Source: AWTP1-13 sp963820375
GTDB lineage: Bacteria; Pseudomonadota; Alphaproteobacteria; Rhizobiales; Hyphomicrobiaceae
Length of the DNA stretch: 64,000 bases
NCBI GenBank assembly: GCA_963820375.1
Contig: CAWFZX010000006.1
Location: 134,621-198,620, forward strand
Reading direction: 5' to 3'
Every line of letters starts with the position of its first letter. Position 1 is the first letter of the stretch. The position numbers and the translations under genes were made by a program. The notes under the pieces are model-generated. The model worked only from the letters and a program-made list of their open reading frames with translations, was not told the origin of the DNA and did no database searches. Below, one piece after another: positions 36,054 to 45,037 of this stretch.

Positions 36054-36669
36054 TCAGTCTTTGCCGCTGCGCAGGTCTTGCAACACGCTGTCGAGGTCGA
36101 TGCGCTTGGTCAGTTCGTCGTGGATGTTGCACATGCGTGATTCGCAGATAGTTGCGGATGGTCGGGAAGTCGCTGCCGCGCAGTTTGGGATGGATCGGCA
36201 TGCAGTCGAAATAGCGTTGCACGAACGGCTCGTGGATGTCCTGCGCAGATTTGCGCGCATGCGTGGCAATCAAATGCAGCCGGCGATCCAGCTCCACTCG
36301 GCTTTCGGCCCAGGCCGCCTCGCCCAGTGCGGCGGGCGTGGGATAGCGGTCAAAGACCGAGAGCACGAGCGCGAACACGGCTTGCTGCACGGCGGTTGGG
36401 CTGTGCGCGTGCTCGCTAATCACCCCTTCGACCGCCTCGCCGACCATCGCCAGTCCCAGCGGATAGGCGCGCCAACGGGATTGCTCGACGGCGCGCTGAA
36501 AATCCTCCTCCCGAAACAGCACCTTGGCGTAGTGGCCGGCGCGTGCGCGGGCGTATTCGTAGATGCCCTTCTGCACCAGAAAGGCAGCGTTCTGGTCGAT
36601 AAAATCGGCAAGGGACGTGCCATATCGCAGGCGAGTGCGCCGCCGAAACAGCTGTGCAATCCATCGCAT
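36054..36669 (-). CDS. Conserved protein next to the symporter, frameshifted near the C-terminus
   Basis: About 204 residues if restored. N-terminal RYGTSLADFIDQNAAFLVQKG and YEYARARAGHYAKVLF, then PTPAALGEAAWAESRVELDR and PFVQRYFDCMPIHPKLRG. After about 36135 the other frame continues MCNIHDELTKRIDL to TGA at 36054. No function known. I use the start at 36669 (MRWIAQLF); an ATG at 36750 is also in frame. A candidate promoter with TATAAT lies just upstream. Confidence 0.65.
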
Positions 36670-36735
36670 AAGGTGTTCAGACCAGCGGATTTCCTCGCTG
36701 CCGCCCGGTGGCGGCAACCGACGTTCGACCAAAGT

Positions 36736-36765
36736 ATTATAAGGAGGCATAGGGACTGATGTTAG
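36736..36765 (-). promoter_or_regulatory. Candidate sigma-70-type promoter
   Basis: On the minus strand CTAACA, 18 bp, then a perfect TATAAT. It is about 67 bp upstream of the 36669 start. AT-rich hexamers are rare in this region. If used, it argues for the shorter start of the gene at 36054-36669. Confidence 0.45.
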
Positions 36766-36877
36766 CCTTTTTTGCTGACTCGCACCGCAGCGGTAAGACT
36801 GGCGGCGGGTGGCGGCAGGGGAAGGTGCCGCGTGGCCGGTGGTCAGGCCCCTCCAGCGTTGCAGGCACGGAGGTGCC

Positions 36878-37149
36878 ATGGCCATGCAGAGCTACCAGCG
36901 ACCAGGTCCATTGGAAGCGGACCACCAACTTGATGTTGGTTCATCTCGCGATCTGGTTTTTCTTCGGCTACATCATCCATATGTTCGTGAAGCCGCTCAA
37001 TCAGTTCGTCATCCCGGTGCTCGAAATTTCCGCTCGGTTTTTATATGGCGGCTCAAGGTTCGTTGATCGTCTTTGTGGTGATGCTGTTCGTGTTCGCGAG
37101 GCAGCAGGACAGGATCGATCGTGACCACGGTGTGGCGGAAGACGACTGA
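36878..37149 (+). pseudogene. DUF4212 small subunit of sodium:solute symporter, two frameshifts as sequenced
   Basis: GGAGGTG (36869-36875) precedes ATGs at 36878 and 36884. Restoring two +1 shifts, near 36899 and near 37020, gives a protein of about 90 residues: SYQR, then DQVHWKRTTNLMLVHLAIW, a hydrophobic pair of spans, FPLGFYMAAQGSLIVFVVML and FARQQDRIDRDHGV. That is the DUF4212 pattern that always accompanies VC_2705-type symporters, and the symporter gene follows 14 bp on. Without correction no frame is complete. Confidence 0.7.
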
Positions 37150-37163
37150 GGGAGAACGGGGTC

Positions 37164-39142
37164 ATGGCTACGCAAGTCTGCGAACCAGCTCGGATTTTAT
37201 CAAAAATCTTGGCCGTATGTACGGTGCCTACACCGGCACATTTCTTGCCTTCATCGTTCTGCTCGCGATCCTTGAACAGGTGGGCGTGCCGAATAAGATT
37301 CTGGGTTACCTGTTTGTGTTCTTCACGCTCGCCGTCTACGCCGTCATCGGCGATTATGACGCGCACGGCGCAGGTGTCCGAGTATTACGTGGCCGGCCGT
37401 CGTGTGCCCTGCTTTCTACAATGGCATGGCCACCGGCGCCGACTGGATGTCGGCGGCCTCCTTCGTCGGTATGGCCGGCACGTTGTTCCTGCTTGGCTAC
37501 GATGGGCTTGCCTGGGTGCTCGGCTGGACCGGCGGTTTCGTCTTGGTGTCGATCCTGGTCGGACCTTACCTGCGCAAGTTCGGCGCTTACACCGTGCCTG
37601 ATTTCTTCGCCTTTCGCTTCGGCGGCAATTTTACCCGCTTCCTCGCCGTCATCGTGCTCGTGTGCTGTTCGTTCACCTACGTGACCGCGCAGGTGTTCGG
37701 CACCGGGCTCATCGCCTCGCGCTTCCTTGGCATGGACTTCACGGTTGCGGTGTATGTCGGTCTTGCCGGCATCCTGCTGTGCTCGATGCTGGGCGGCATG
37801 CGCGCGGTGACCTGGACGCAGATCGCACAGTACATCGTCTTGATCATCGCCTACCTCACGCCGATCATCATCCTGTCCACCAAGAAGTATGGCATTCCGT
37901 TTCCGCAGCTGACCTACGGGCAGGCTATTCAGGAGATCACCGCGCGCGAGCAGGAGATGCTGCGTACCGGTCTGACGACGGCGGCAGCCCTCAAACCCCA
38001 CATCGAGCCGTTTTTCAACTACACGCCGCTTAACTTCTTCGGCATCATCCTCTGCATGATGGTGGGAACGGCTTCGTTGCCGCATATCCTGATGCGTTAC
38101 TTCACGACGCCGTCGGTGCGTGAGGCGCGCCAGTCGGTGGCGTGGTCGCTGTTATTCATTTTCCTGCTTTACTTTTCGGCGCCGGCCTATGCGGCGTTCT
38201 CAAAGCTGGAAGTCTACACAAACGTCATCGGCAGAGACCTCGCCAGTATTCGTCCGTGGATGTTCACCTGGGGCGAGCTTGGTCTCATTCAGATCTGCGG
38301 CAAGAACGCGGTGAACGCGCAAGCGGTTATCGATGCTTGCCGGGCCGTCGCCGGGCATCCCGGCGTCGTTCGGCTGCAGGACTTTGTGATCAACACGGAC
38401 GTGATCGTGCTCTCCACGCCGGAGATCGCCGGCCTGCCCTACGTGATCTCGGGCCTGGTCGCCGCCGGCGGCCTCGCCGCCGCCTTGTCGACTGCCGACG
38501 GGCTGTTGCTCGCCATCGCCAACGCATTGAGCCACGACATCTACTACAAGATGCTGGACACCAATGCGCCGACGGTGCGGCGTTTGACCGTCGCACGCGT
38601 GCTCTTGCTGATCGTCGCCGTCGCGGCGGCCTACACGGCCTCGACCCGGCCTTCGGATATTCTGGCCATGGTCGGTTGGGCGTTCTCATTGGCGATGGCA
38701 GGCAATTTTCCTGGCTTGGTGCTGGGGATCTGGTGGAAGCGGGCAACCACGCCCGGTGCCATCTGCGGCATCATCGCCGGCTTTGGCCTGTGCTTGTTCT
38801 ACCTCGTCGTCACCACGGTATTTCCCTGGTGCAGGGGTGGCCTACTTCGGCATGACGTCGCTGTTGAACCCGGTCACGGGAGCGCCGGTCGTCGACATCG
38901 CCAAGGCCATGGCGCTCCCCAATGCCATGGAACACTGGCCGACGCTGGCTCATCCCTTGGCCAACAAGGTGGGTTGGTTCAATCTCAACAATATCAACTG
39001 CGGTCTGTTGGGCGCGCCGCTGGGCTTCCTGGTGATCTACGTGGTCAGCCTGATGACCAAGGAGCCGTCTGCCGAGATGCAGGCGTTTGTCGACGAAATT
39101 CGCAAACCGCGCGGTCAGACCGTTCTGGAAGAAAAGGTCTAA
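37164..39142 (+). pseudogene. Sodium:solute symporter, VC_2705 subfamily, four frameshifts as sequenced
   Basis: Restored, it is a multi-span SSS-family carrier of about 658 residues. Frame changes occur near 37176-37180 (one base missing), 37349-37352, 37407-37409 and 38824-38826 (one extra each, the last two in CCC). Blocks: FIKNLGRMYGAYTG, YYVAGRRVPAFYNGMATGAD, GGFVLVSILVGPYLRKFGAY, PYVISGLVAAGGLAAALSTA and GVAYFGMTSLLNPVTGAP. It probably imports acetate or another carboxylate with sodium. DUF4212 precedes it and a strong terminator follows. Confidence 0.8.
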
Positions 39143-39168
39143 AGCGCACTGCAACAGACAAGCCTAAT

Positions 39169-39198
39169 GGCGGGGTCCTTCGGGACCCCGCCTTGTTT
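39169..39198 (+). terminator. Rho-independent terminator after the symporter
   Basis: Perfect 10-bp stem GGCGGGGTCC / GGACCCCGCC with a UUCG tetraloop, followed by TTGTTT. It is a textbook intrinsic terminator 26 bp past the stop. Confidence 0.92.
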
Positions 39199-39260
39199 CC
39201 ACGGCAACGACTTGAGCGTGCCAATTGCGCCGTCAGAGTGAGCCGCCAAGGGAGACGGTG

Positions 39261-39569
39261 GTGCAAACGACTTATCCAATCCTTTCCTTCTGGTACTTTC
39301 ATCTGCCGAATTTTCTGCTGGCGGCGCTGATGTACACGCTGCTGGGGCGGGCACTGCTCGGCTTGATCGTTGGTCCCGACTCGACCAACTACATTTGGCG
39401 CTTCTTCTGCCGCCTGACCGACCCCTTTGTCGCCTTGGTCGCCTATCTTACGCCGAGGGCAACTGCCCCCGTCGTGCTGTGGTTGTTCGGTTTCGTTTGG
39501 CTGTTCTGGCTGCGGGTTGTGCTGTTGCAGCTCTTTTTGGCCATGGGCGCCTTGCCGCGCGCGGGTTGA
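39261..39569 (+). CDS. Small multi-span membrane protein, YggT-like layout
   Basis: 102 residues from GTG at 39261, with AAGGGAG about 7 nt upstream. Hydrophobic spans around FLLAALMYTLLGRALLGLIV and LWLFGFVWLFWLRVVLLQLF, with FFCRLTDPFVALVAYLTPRA between them, a YggT-like arrangement. Function unknown. It lies directly after the symporter terminator and 7 bp before the next small membrane gene, so the two are likely one unit. Confidence 0.65.
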   Translation: MQTTYPILSFWYFHLPNFLLAALMYTLLGRALLGLIVGPDSTNYIWRFFCRLTDPFVALVAYLTPRATAPVVLWLFGFVWLFWLRVVLLQLFLAMGALPRAG

Positions 39570-39576
39570 TCAAACA

Positions 39577-39904
39577 ATGGACCGAAACTTCTATTACATC
39601 GGCATTGCTGCCTTTGGCATGATCAACGGCATCTTCAATCAGCTCTGGCTGCTGTTTGCCCTGATCCATGTGCAAATTTTGGCGCCGGCGCTGCTGTTTG
39701 GGAGCACCGGGCTGACGCTGATGTTTTCCTCGCTGATGGTTGCGACGGCGACCATCATCATGGCGGGCATCCCGGCGGCGATCTATGAGCACATGATCGG
39801 AGCCAAGGAGGATTCGAGCGAAGCCTCGCTGTGGATCTGGCTTGGCCGGAACGGGAATACTGACCATTCCGGCCATCGGCAATTTCATCCAGATCGGTCT
39901 TTAA
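39577..39904 (+). CDS. Small membrane protein, frameshifted near the C-terminus
   Basis: About 108 residues if one G is removed from the GG at 39844-39845. It starts MDRNFYYIGIAAFG, has spans around LFALIHVQILAPALLFG and LMFSSLMVATATIIMAGI, and after restoration ends GILTIPAIGNFIQIGL at TAA 39902-39904. As sequenced it ends in an unrelated HSGHRQFHP tail. No family recognised; it belongs with the YggT-like neighbour. Confidence 0.65.
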
Positions 39905-40014
39905 GCAGCCTGTGAACGCCGGCCATCGAACCGCTTGAGGCACGGCCATGCTATTTGTAAATTTGCACCCCTGGGGAGGATCGAGCGGCGGGCTGACCGG
40001 AAGGGGTGTGTCCC

Positions 40015-40383
40015 ATGGAGCACATGCGTCGCATCGCCTATGAGACGGTGTTGCGGGCATGCGGCTTCGGTTCGCTAGCGATTTTTTGTTTTATGGTGGG
40101 CTTGTCGTTTGAGCCGCGCATCGCCTTTCAAAGCGGCGGCGCGCTGATGATGATCATGACGGGGATCTTATATCTAAAGTCGCTCGAAGCACGAACCAAG
40201 CCGTATCGCCGGACCGAGATGTGGCTTTATCTTCCCGAAGAGCACCGCCCACCGGCGGCGATGGCTCAGCAGCTGACCTCGGCACTGATGCGAGAGACCT
40301 ATCTGACGTTTGCACTGTGGACCTCGGCGATCACCGTCGGTATGTGGGTGATCGCACTTCTCTTCGCCGTCAAAGGCTTATAG
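40015..40383 (+). CDS. Two-span-plus membrane protein of unknown function
   Basis: 122 residues. Spans near GFGSLAIFCFMVGLSF, GALMMIMTGILYLKS and a C-terminal WTSAITVGMWVIALLFA, with a soluble segment PYRRTEMWLYLPEEHRPPAA between them. ATG 40015 follows GGAAGGGG. A GTG at 40006 is possible. It sits after the symporter-locus small proteins. No function known. Confidence 0.75.
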   Translation: MEHMRRIAYETVLRACGFGSLAIFCFMVGLSFEPRIAFQSGGALMMIMTGILYLKSLEARTKPYRRTEMWLYLPEEHRPPAAMAQQLTSALMRETYLTFALWTSAITVGMWVIALLFAVKGL

Positions 40384-40494
40384 GCAAAATACCGGCACGG
40401 CGTTGCGCGACGGGCGTCGCCTCTAGGACGCTGCCGGGAGTGGGGGTGCCTGGGTGGCCGGTATCGAAAAAGAACGCTCAACGGTACATGACCC

Positions 40495-41877
40495 ATGTCC
40501 CAACCCATGGACCTGCGCGAGCCTGAGCCAGCAACGGACGACCGCCGGCCGGCCGAGGCTGCGCGCAACGCCTTGCACCAGATCGTCGTCGTCGGCGGCG
40601 GCGCCGGTGGGCTCGAGCTGGTGACCCGGCTCGGCGACAAGCTCGGCAGACGCGGCAAGGCCGCCGTAACGCTGATCGACAAGAAGCGCACGCATTTGTG
40701 GAAACCCCTGCTGCATGAGGTTGCCGCCGGCAGCATGGATATTGGCATGCACGAGCTCGACTACCTGGCGCAGGCGCACTGGCATGGCTTTCGTTATCGC
40801 GTCGGCGAAATGAACGGTATCGACCGGCAGCGCCGCCTGGTCCATGTCGCCCCGTTCAGCGATGAGGAGGGCATCATCGTCACGCCGCGGCAGTCGCTGG
40901 CCTACGACACCCTTGTCATCGCCATCGGCAGCCTCAGCAACGATTTTGCCACACCGGGCGCAAAGGAGTATGCGATCCTGCTTGAGAGCCAGGCCGAGGC
41001 TGAGCGTTTCCACCGCCGGCTGGTCAACGCCTGCATTCGCGCGCACACGCAAGCCGAGCCGCTCCGCCCCGAGCAGTTGCAAGTCGCCATCATTGGTGCG
41101 GGGGCGACCGGAACGGAGCTCGCGGCCGAGCTGCACCGCACGACGCGCCAGCTCATTGCCTTTGGGCTCGATCGCATCGACCCGGACAAGCACATCAAGA
41201 TCCATCTGATCGAGGCGGCAGATCGCATTCTGCCAGCCCTGCCAGAGCGGCTCTCGAAGGCTGCCACAAAGCTGCTCGAAGGCTTGAAGGTGGAAATCCA
41301 CACCTCCGCACGCGTTGCAGCAGTGTTGCCAAACGGCGTGCAACTGGCCGGCGGACGCTTCATTCCCGCCGAGCTGGTGGTGTGGGCTGCCGGTGTGAAA
41401 GCCCCCGACGTCCTCAAGGATATTGCCGGACTGGAGACAAACCGCCTGAACCAGCTGGTTGTGCTGCCCACGCTTGAAACGACGCGCGATAGCAACATTT
41501 TTGCCATCGGCGACTGTGCTGCCTGCCCCTGGCCCGGGCATGAACAGCCCGTGCCTCCGCGAGCGCAGGCCGCCCACCAGCAGGCAACGCATATGCTCAA
41601 GCAGATGCAACGGCGCCTCGCCGGCCAGCCTCTGCGGGCCTGGCAGTATCGCGATTTCGGCTCCCTCGTTGCGCTTGGCGACTATTCGACGGTTGGCAGC
41701 CTGATGGGGCGTCTGGTCGGCCCCAGCCTGTTCATCGAGGGCTATATCGCCCGGCTGATGTATAGATCGCTCTACAAGATGCATCAGCTGGCGCTACACG
41801 GGTTGACCAAGGTTTCGCTCGATACGCTTGCCCACATCATCACGCGGCGCACGGAACCGCATGTGAAGCTGCACTGA
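40495..41877 (+). CDS. ndh: Type II NADH dehydrogenase
   Basis: 460 residues. FAD site VVVGGGAGGLELVTRLG, HLWKPLLHEVAAGSMD, the NADH site VAIIGAGATGTELAAELH, and late DSNIFAIGDCAACP. NDH-2 passes electrons from NADH to quinone without proton pumping at the inner membrane face. C-terminal YIARLMYRSLYKMHQLAL would anchor to the membrane. Convergent with the DUF2865 gene. Confidence 0.92.
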   Translation: MSQPMDLREPEPATDDRRPAEAARNALHQIVVVGGGAGGLELVTRLGDKLGRRGKAAVTLIDKKRTHLWKPLLHEVAAGSMDIGMHELDYLAQAHWHGFRYRVGEMNGIDRQRRLVHVAPFSDEEGIIVTPRQSLAYDTLVIAIGSLSNDFATPGAKEYAILLESQAEAERFHRRLVNACIRAHTQAEPLRPEQLQVAIIGAGATGTELAAELHRTTRQLIAFGLDRIDPDKHIKIHLIEAADRILPALPERLSKAATKLLEGLKVEIHTSARVAAVLPNGVQLAGGRFIPAELVVWAAGVKAPDVLKDIAGLETNRLNQLVVLPTLETTRDSNIFAIGDCAACPWPGHEQPVPPRAQAAHQQATHMLKQMQRRLAGQPLRAWQYRDFGSLVALGDYSTVGSLMGRLVGPSLFIEGYIARLMYRSLYKMHQLALHGLTKVSLDTLAHIITRRTEPHVKLH

Positions 41878-41904
41878 GCCAGACCGGCAGCCGCTCATCT
41901 TGCC

Positions 41905-42603
41905 TTAACGGCGCTCGGTTTCCTCGGTATGGCTCTGGACCCAGCGGCTTGGCCGGTCCGGGCGGCCTTCCGAGCGAGCCGCCGGTTTGCTCTTGCGTGC
42001 GCCCTCCGCCGCCGTTTCCCGCCGCCCCGCCTGCTCGGCGTAGGCCTTGTGGCGGGCCGTCGCTTCTTGGTCCCAGGCATTGCCATGGCACGTGCAGTTT
42101 TCAACGTGCTTGGTTTGGTGCAGGAAGGCGGTGGCGAGCCGGCGATAGGAGCGGCCGTCGAGGTCGACCATATCTTCCATATTGCCGCCGGGATTGCGGT
42201 AGACGAACAGTCGGCCTGCCGGACAGGCCTGCGCGCAGCGCCGCGCATCCTTGGCAAACTGCGAGCGCGGCGTGCTGAAGCTCAGTGGGATTGGAAAACC
42301 GTCGCAGAGGCGAACACACAGCGTCCGGAAATAGCCGCCCTCACTGCTGCGGCCTGGGCGCTCCGCGTCATCGCCAAAGGGGTTGAACGGGCGCTCGCCG
42401 CGATCCCCGCCGCCGCGACCTAGGTCGCGAAAAATCTGGTCGAACCAGTCCACTTTGGTGACACCTTCTCCCCGGCCCATGCTGCGGGCGGGGTTCGCCG
42501 GCTGCACCGGACCTGCGCGCACCGCGCCGTCACCACGCGGGAGCCACATGCCAGCGCAGGCCAAGCAGGCGGCGGCCAGGACAAGAAGGAGCAGGCGCTT
42601 CAT
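41905..42603 (-). CDS. DUF2865-family exported protein
   Basis: 232 residues. Signal peptide about 1-29 (LLLLVLAAACLACAGMW). The core has TLCVRLCDGFPIPLSFS, DARRCAQACPAGRLFVY and DLDGRSYRRLATAF, the Cys-rich pattern of DUF2865, a domain common in Hyphomicrobiales. The C-terminus is charged. A perfect EcfG-type promoter lies 58 bp upstream. Function unknown; a stress-induced envelope role is inferred. Confidence 0.85.
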   Translation of the reverse strand: MKRLLLLVLAAACLACAGMWLPRGDGAVRAGPVQPANPARSMGRGEGVTKVDWFDQIFRDLGRGGGDRGERPFNPFGDDAERPGRSSEGGYFRTLCVRLCDGFPIPLSFSTPRSQFAKDARRCAQACPAGRLFVYRNPGGNMEDMVDLDGRSYRRLATAFLHQTKHVENCTCHGNAWDQEATARHKAYAEQAGRRETAAEGARKSKPAARSEGRPDRPSRWVQSHTEETERR

Positions 42604-42660
42604 GATGATGGCATGTTGGTGGGGCAGTTATCGCGCCGGAGAGAGGCAAGTCAGGCGCAA

Positions 42661-42686
42661 AACGTTGGCGTCAGGCTGCGAGTTCC
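42661..42686 (-). promoter_or_regulatory. EcfG-type promoter GGAAC-N17-CGTT (DUF2865 gene)
   Basis: On the minus strand GGAAC (42686-42682), 17 bp, CGTT (42664-42661), matching the general-stress sigma consensus, 58 bp from the ATG. It was read directly from the sequence. Confidence 0.65.
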
Positions 42687-42749
42687 AAAACCGACCGGCC
42701 CCGCGTACGCGGTGGTCTGCCGGCGTTTTTTGCGGTGCCCAAAAGTGAC

Positions 42750-43124
42750 CTAACGTTCCTCCTCCTGTTCTGCCAGCTCGGGGAGCGTCTCGATCGCTTC
42801 GGCCGGCAGATCGACCACCACCGCCCCGCGCAGGACCGTGAACAGCCCGGATGGGATTTCGAGCGTGCGTGACCCCAAGCCCAGGACCGAACCGGTGGTC
42901 ATGCGGATCCTGTTGGGCTGATCTTCGTCGTCATAGGAGATATCGGCAACCTCACCGATCTGCACCCCGTCTGCGGCAAACACGGGGGCGCCGATAAGCT
43001 CGGCATGGAGCGCGGCGTCTTGGTCGGCTCCGTCCTGGGATTGCGCCTGACAAACAGGCCCAGCGCCCAGAGCCGACACGAGGACCAACACAAGGAAAGT
43101 GATTTTGACGAGCGACCCAGCCAT
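42750..43124 (-). CDS. PRC-barrel domain exported protein
   Basis: 124 residues. Signal peptide about 1-27 (ITFLVLVLVSALGAGPVCQA). The PRC-barrel is seen in ELIGAPVFAADGVQIGEVADI and YDDEDQPNRIRMTTGS, then a second half VVVDLPAEAIETLP. PRC-barrel proteins are frequent members of alphaproteobacterial general-stress regulons; the perfect EcfG-type promoter upstream agrees. Function unknown. Confidence 0.85.
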   Translation of the reverse strand: MAGSLVKITFLVLVLVSALGAGPVCQAQSQDGADQDAALHAELIGAPVFAADGVQIGEVADISYDDEDQPNRIRMTTGSVLGLGSRTLEIPSGLFTVLRGAVVVDLPAEAIETLPELAEQEEER

Positions 43125-43731
43125 GTTGAAAGCGCTCCGCCTTAACGCGTTACCCTATCGCCAAACGGGGACCGGCAACGTTGGTTCCGCTGCCTTTGAC
43201 GGGGAGGCCGCGTCCGTGCGGCGCCAGGAGGCGTTTTGGTCTGGCAAAGGCTGCCTCGAGGACGGGGGGAGGCAGGGCCTTGCGGCCCTGCTGCGGCCGC
43301 AGCGACGGGGTGGGACCAGACCTTCCGCTTGGGTGCTTCGCCCACGGTATTGGCGCGGGCGATGCGCACCAGCGCGTTTGGGGCGCTCCCCCTGGGGCGG
43401 CCGCCGGGCGCGGCGGTCGGCACCCGCCGCCGAAAATCGCGCGCTTCAAGCCGGCGCACGACTTTGCACTCAAGCGCAAGCACTTGTTTGCGCAGCACAA
43501 AGCTGGTTGGGCCGATGAGGATCCACATCTACTGGGGCCGAAAAATAGCCGCTGGCGATTGCGCGGCCGCGGCATTGACGATAATCAGCGCAGGCTTTTT
43601 TCTCGGCGTCCCGAACCTGATAGTGTGTGGTCTGCGGTCGGCCGTGGCGAGACCGGCACTGATCGGCAGTGCAGTCCGGGACGGTGACAGCCCAGCCGTT
43701 ACGCCAGCCCGTTACGCCAGGGAGAATTCGC
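43125..43731. other. Spacer between the PRC-barrel gene and the small Tyr-rich protein gene
   Basis: It holds the EcfG-type promoter at 43164-43188. The remaining open frames on both strands are Arg/Ala/Pro-rich, overlap each other and match nothing. A 13-bp-spaced repeat CCGTTACGCCAG occurs at 43696-43707 and 43709-43720, just before the downstream ribosome site. Confidence 0.5.
43164..43188 (-). promoter_or_regulatory. EcfG-type promoter GGAAC-N16-CGTT (PRC-barrel gene)
   Basis: On the minus strand GGAAC (43188-43184), 16 bp, CGTT (43167-43164), 40 bp upstream of the PRC-barrel ATG. Exact match to the consensus in both elements and spacing. Confidence 0.75.
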
Positions 43732-43977
43732 ATGCGCACGACACCGGTCGCGGCTTTTGTCCTCACCGGCGCCCTCCTCGCCAGTACGCCAGCGCTCGCC
43801 TATTTCGATGACAGCCATTACCGGGGCCCGCCGGTGTATCCCGTGCCGTATGCCTACGGTTACTCCTATGCACGCGCCCGCTGTGGCCACTACTATGCCC
43901 AACCGTGGATTGTCCGCGGCTGCGGCTCGCGCGTGCTGCGCCGCAGCCACCGCCACACGAAGCGCTACGTCAAGTAA
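43732..43977 (+). CDS. Small secreted Tyr-rich protein
   Basis: 81 residues. Signal peptide about 1-23 (TPVAAFVLTGALLASTPALA). The mature part is rich in Tyr and Pro (YRGPPVYPVPYAYGYSYA) with two cysteines (C51, C64) and a basic tail (RRSHRHTKRYVK). GGGAG lies about 8 nt before the ATG. It resembles small secreted alphaproteobacterial proteins of unknown role. Confidence 0.75.
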   Translation: MRTTPVAAFVLTGALLASTPALAYFDDSHYRGPPVYPVPYAYGYSYARARCGHYYAQPWIVRGCGSRVLRRSHRHTKRYVK

Positions 43978-44386
43978 CCGGGCGCGCAGGACCGGCCCTG
44001 GGCGTCAGAACAGGGCGGTCAACGCGCGCCTTGTGGCAAGCGCCCGCCAACAGTCGGATGGACAGATTTTTGCGGGCCGGTTGCTGGCAAACATCCCTAT
44101 TGCCGTGGCGGCAGGCGTGGGGATCGACGGGCGGCGCACGCTGGTGCTGGATTGATCTTGCAAAGATCAACACCTGGCGCTGCGGGTCCGGGGGCCGGGG
44201 CCTTGCTTCGGGGGGCCTTGCTTCGGGGTCTTGGTGCGACCCTTGACGCGGGCTGCCGGCTTTGCCGACGGCCGTGGGATACGGGCCACCCATTCCTTGC
44301 CGGTGCGCCCGCTCGCCGGTCATCATCACCGTCAGATCGGTGTGGGGCAGCCGCGCCAGCACCCGATAGATGATGAACCCGATAGA
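43978..44386. other. Spacer with a 15-bp tandem repeat and an unassigned minus-strand frame
   Basis: GGGGCCTTGCTTCGG is duplicated exactly at 44197-44211 and 44212-44226. A minus-strand frame directly after the zinc-ribbon stop (44387) reads LARLPHTDLTVMMTGERA; it could be the remains of a longer gene but has no recognised match. I see no RNA gene. Confidence 0.4.
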
Positions 44387-44623
44387 CTATGCCGCGCGAT
44401 CACTCACCCCCTTGACGCCCTCGTGCTTGGCGCAATGCGCGCAGCAATAGATCTTTGCGCCGGCTTCGATACCGTGTCCGACGACGCGACAGTCACAGTG
44501 CGCGCAATGCGGCGCCATGGCGTGAATGGCGCACTCGAAGCTATCGAAGGTCATGGTCCGGCTGCCTTGGGTGACGCGGAAGGCCTTATCGTAGTCGTTA
44601 CCGCAAACATCACATCGAGCCAT
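44387..44623 (-). CDS. Small Cys-rich zinc-ribbon-type protein
   Basis: 78 residues with paired CxxC motifs: CDVCGNDYDKAF near the N-terminus, CAHCDCRVVGHG in the middle and CCAHCAKHEG at the C-terminus, plus DSFECAIHA. Such spacing suggests two zinc ribbons and a DNA- or protein-binding role. An EcfG-like promoter (GGAAC-N16-GGTT) lies 39 bp upstream of the ATG at 44623. Function unknown. Confidence 0.8.
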   Translation of the reverse strand: MARCDVCGNDYDKAFRVTQGSRTMTFDSFECAIHAMAPHCAHCDCRVVGHGIEAGAKIYCCAHCAKHEGVKGVSDRAA

Positions 44624-44947
44624 CGCACGCTCCTGTCCTTGGGCTGGGTATATTCGAGATTAACCGCCGGTGCGTCGTTGAGTTCCACAAGACGCGTCGC
44701 CAGAGTGGCGGCGCATCGCGGCCAAGCTTCCAGGGCGCCACAGTCGCTGCCTGCCGCGTGCGGCGATACGGCAGCGATGGCTGAGCCTGCCGGCCCAACA
44801 GCCGGTTAATTTGGACGAAATTGGTGGCAACGCGGAACATCGCAGCCCGCTGCCAGTTGTTTCGGAATGATTGTTCGAACCCGCACGAATCGTTTCTCGG
44901 TTGTGCTGGCCGGTCACCAGCGATGGTAACCAGATGGGTAACCAGAC
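44624..44947. other. Divergent spacer before the tiny membrane protein cluster
   Basis: It holds the zinc-ribbon promoter, and on the plus strand GGAAC-N16-AGTT (44834-44858), a weak second EcfG candidate for the downstream genes. GGT(C/A)ACCAG repeats begin at 44912, 44925 and 44937. No convincing ORF. Confidence 0.4.
44662..44686 (-). promoter_or_regulatory. EcfG-like promoter GGAAC-N16-GGTT (zinc-ribbon gene)
   Basis: On the minus strand GGAAC (44686-44682), 16 bp, GGTT (44665-44662), which differs from CGTT at one base. It is 39 bp from the ATG. Confidence 0.45.
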
Positions 44948-45022
44948 ATGAATGACATTATCTACATCGTCGGTCTGATCGTGGTCGTGATGTTCATCTT
45001 GAGCGTCCTTGGGCTTCGCTAA
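44948..45022 (+). CDS. 24-residue single-span membrane protein
   Basis: Reads MNDIIYIVGLIVVVMFILSV then LGLR, one hydrophobic helix with a short charged end, and stops at TAA 45020-45022. It is 15 bp before the 312-residue membrane protein gene. This short layout matches tiny membrane proteins in stress operons. Too short for a family call; the call rests on hydrophobicity, phasing and neighbours. Confidence 0.6.
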   Translation: MNDIIYIVGLIVVVMFILSVLGLR

Positions 45023-45037
45023 CTTGGAGACATTGTC

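Noticed and set aside
43189..43690. Arg/Ala/Pro-rich ORFs on both strands in the 43 kb spacer
   Set aside because: They overlap one another and have no recognised domain; likely GC-rich noise.
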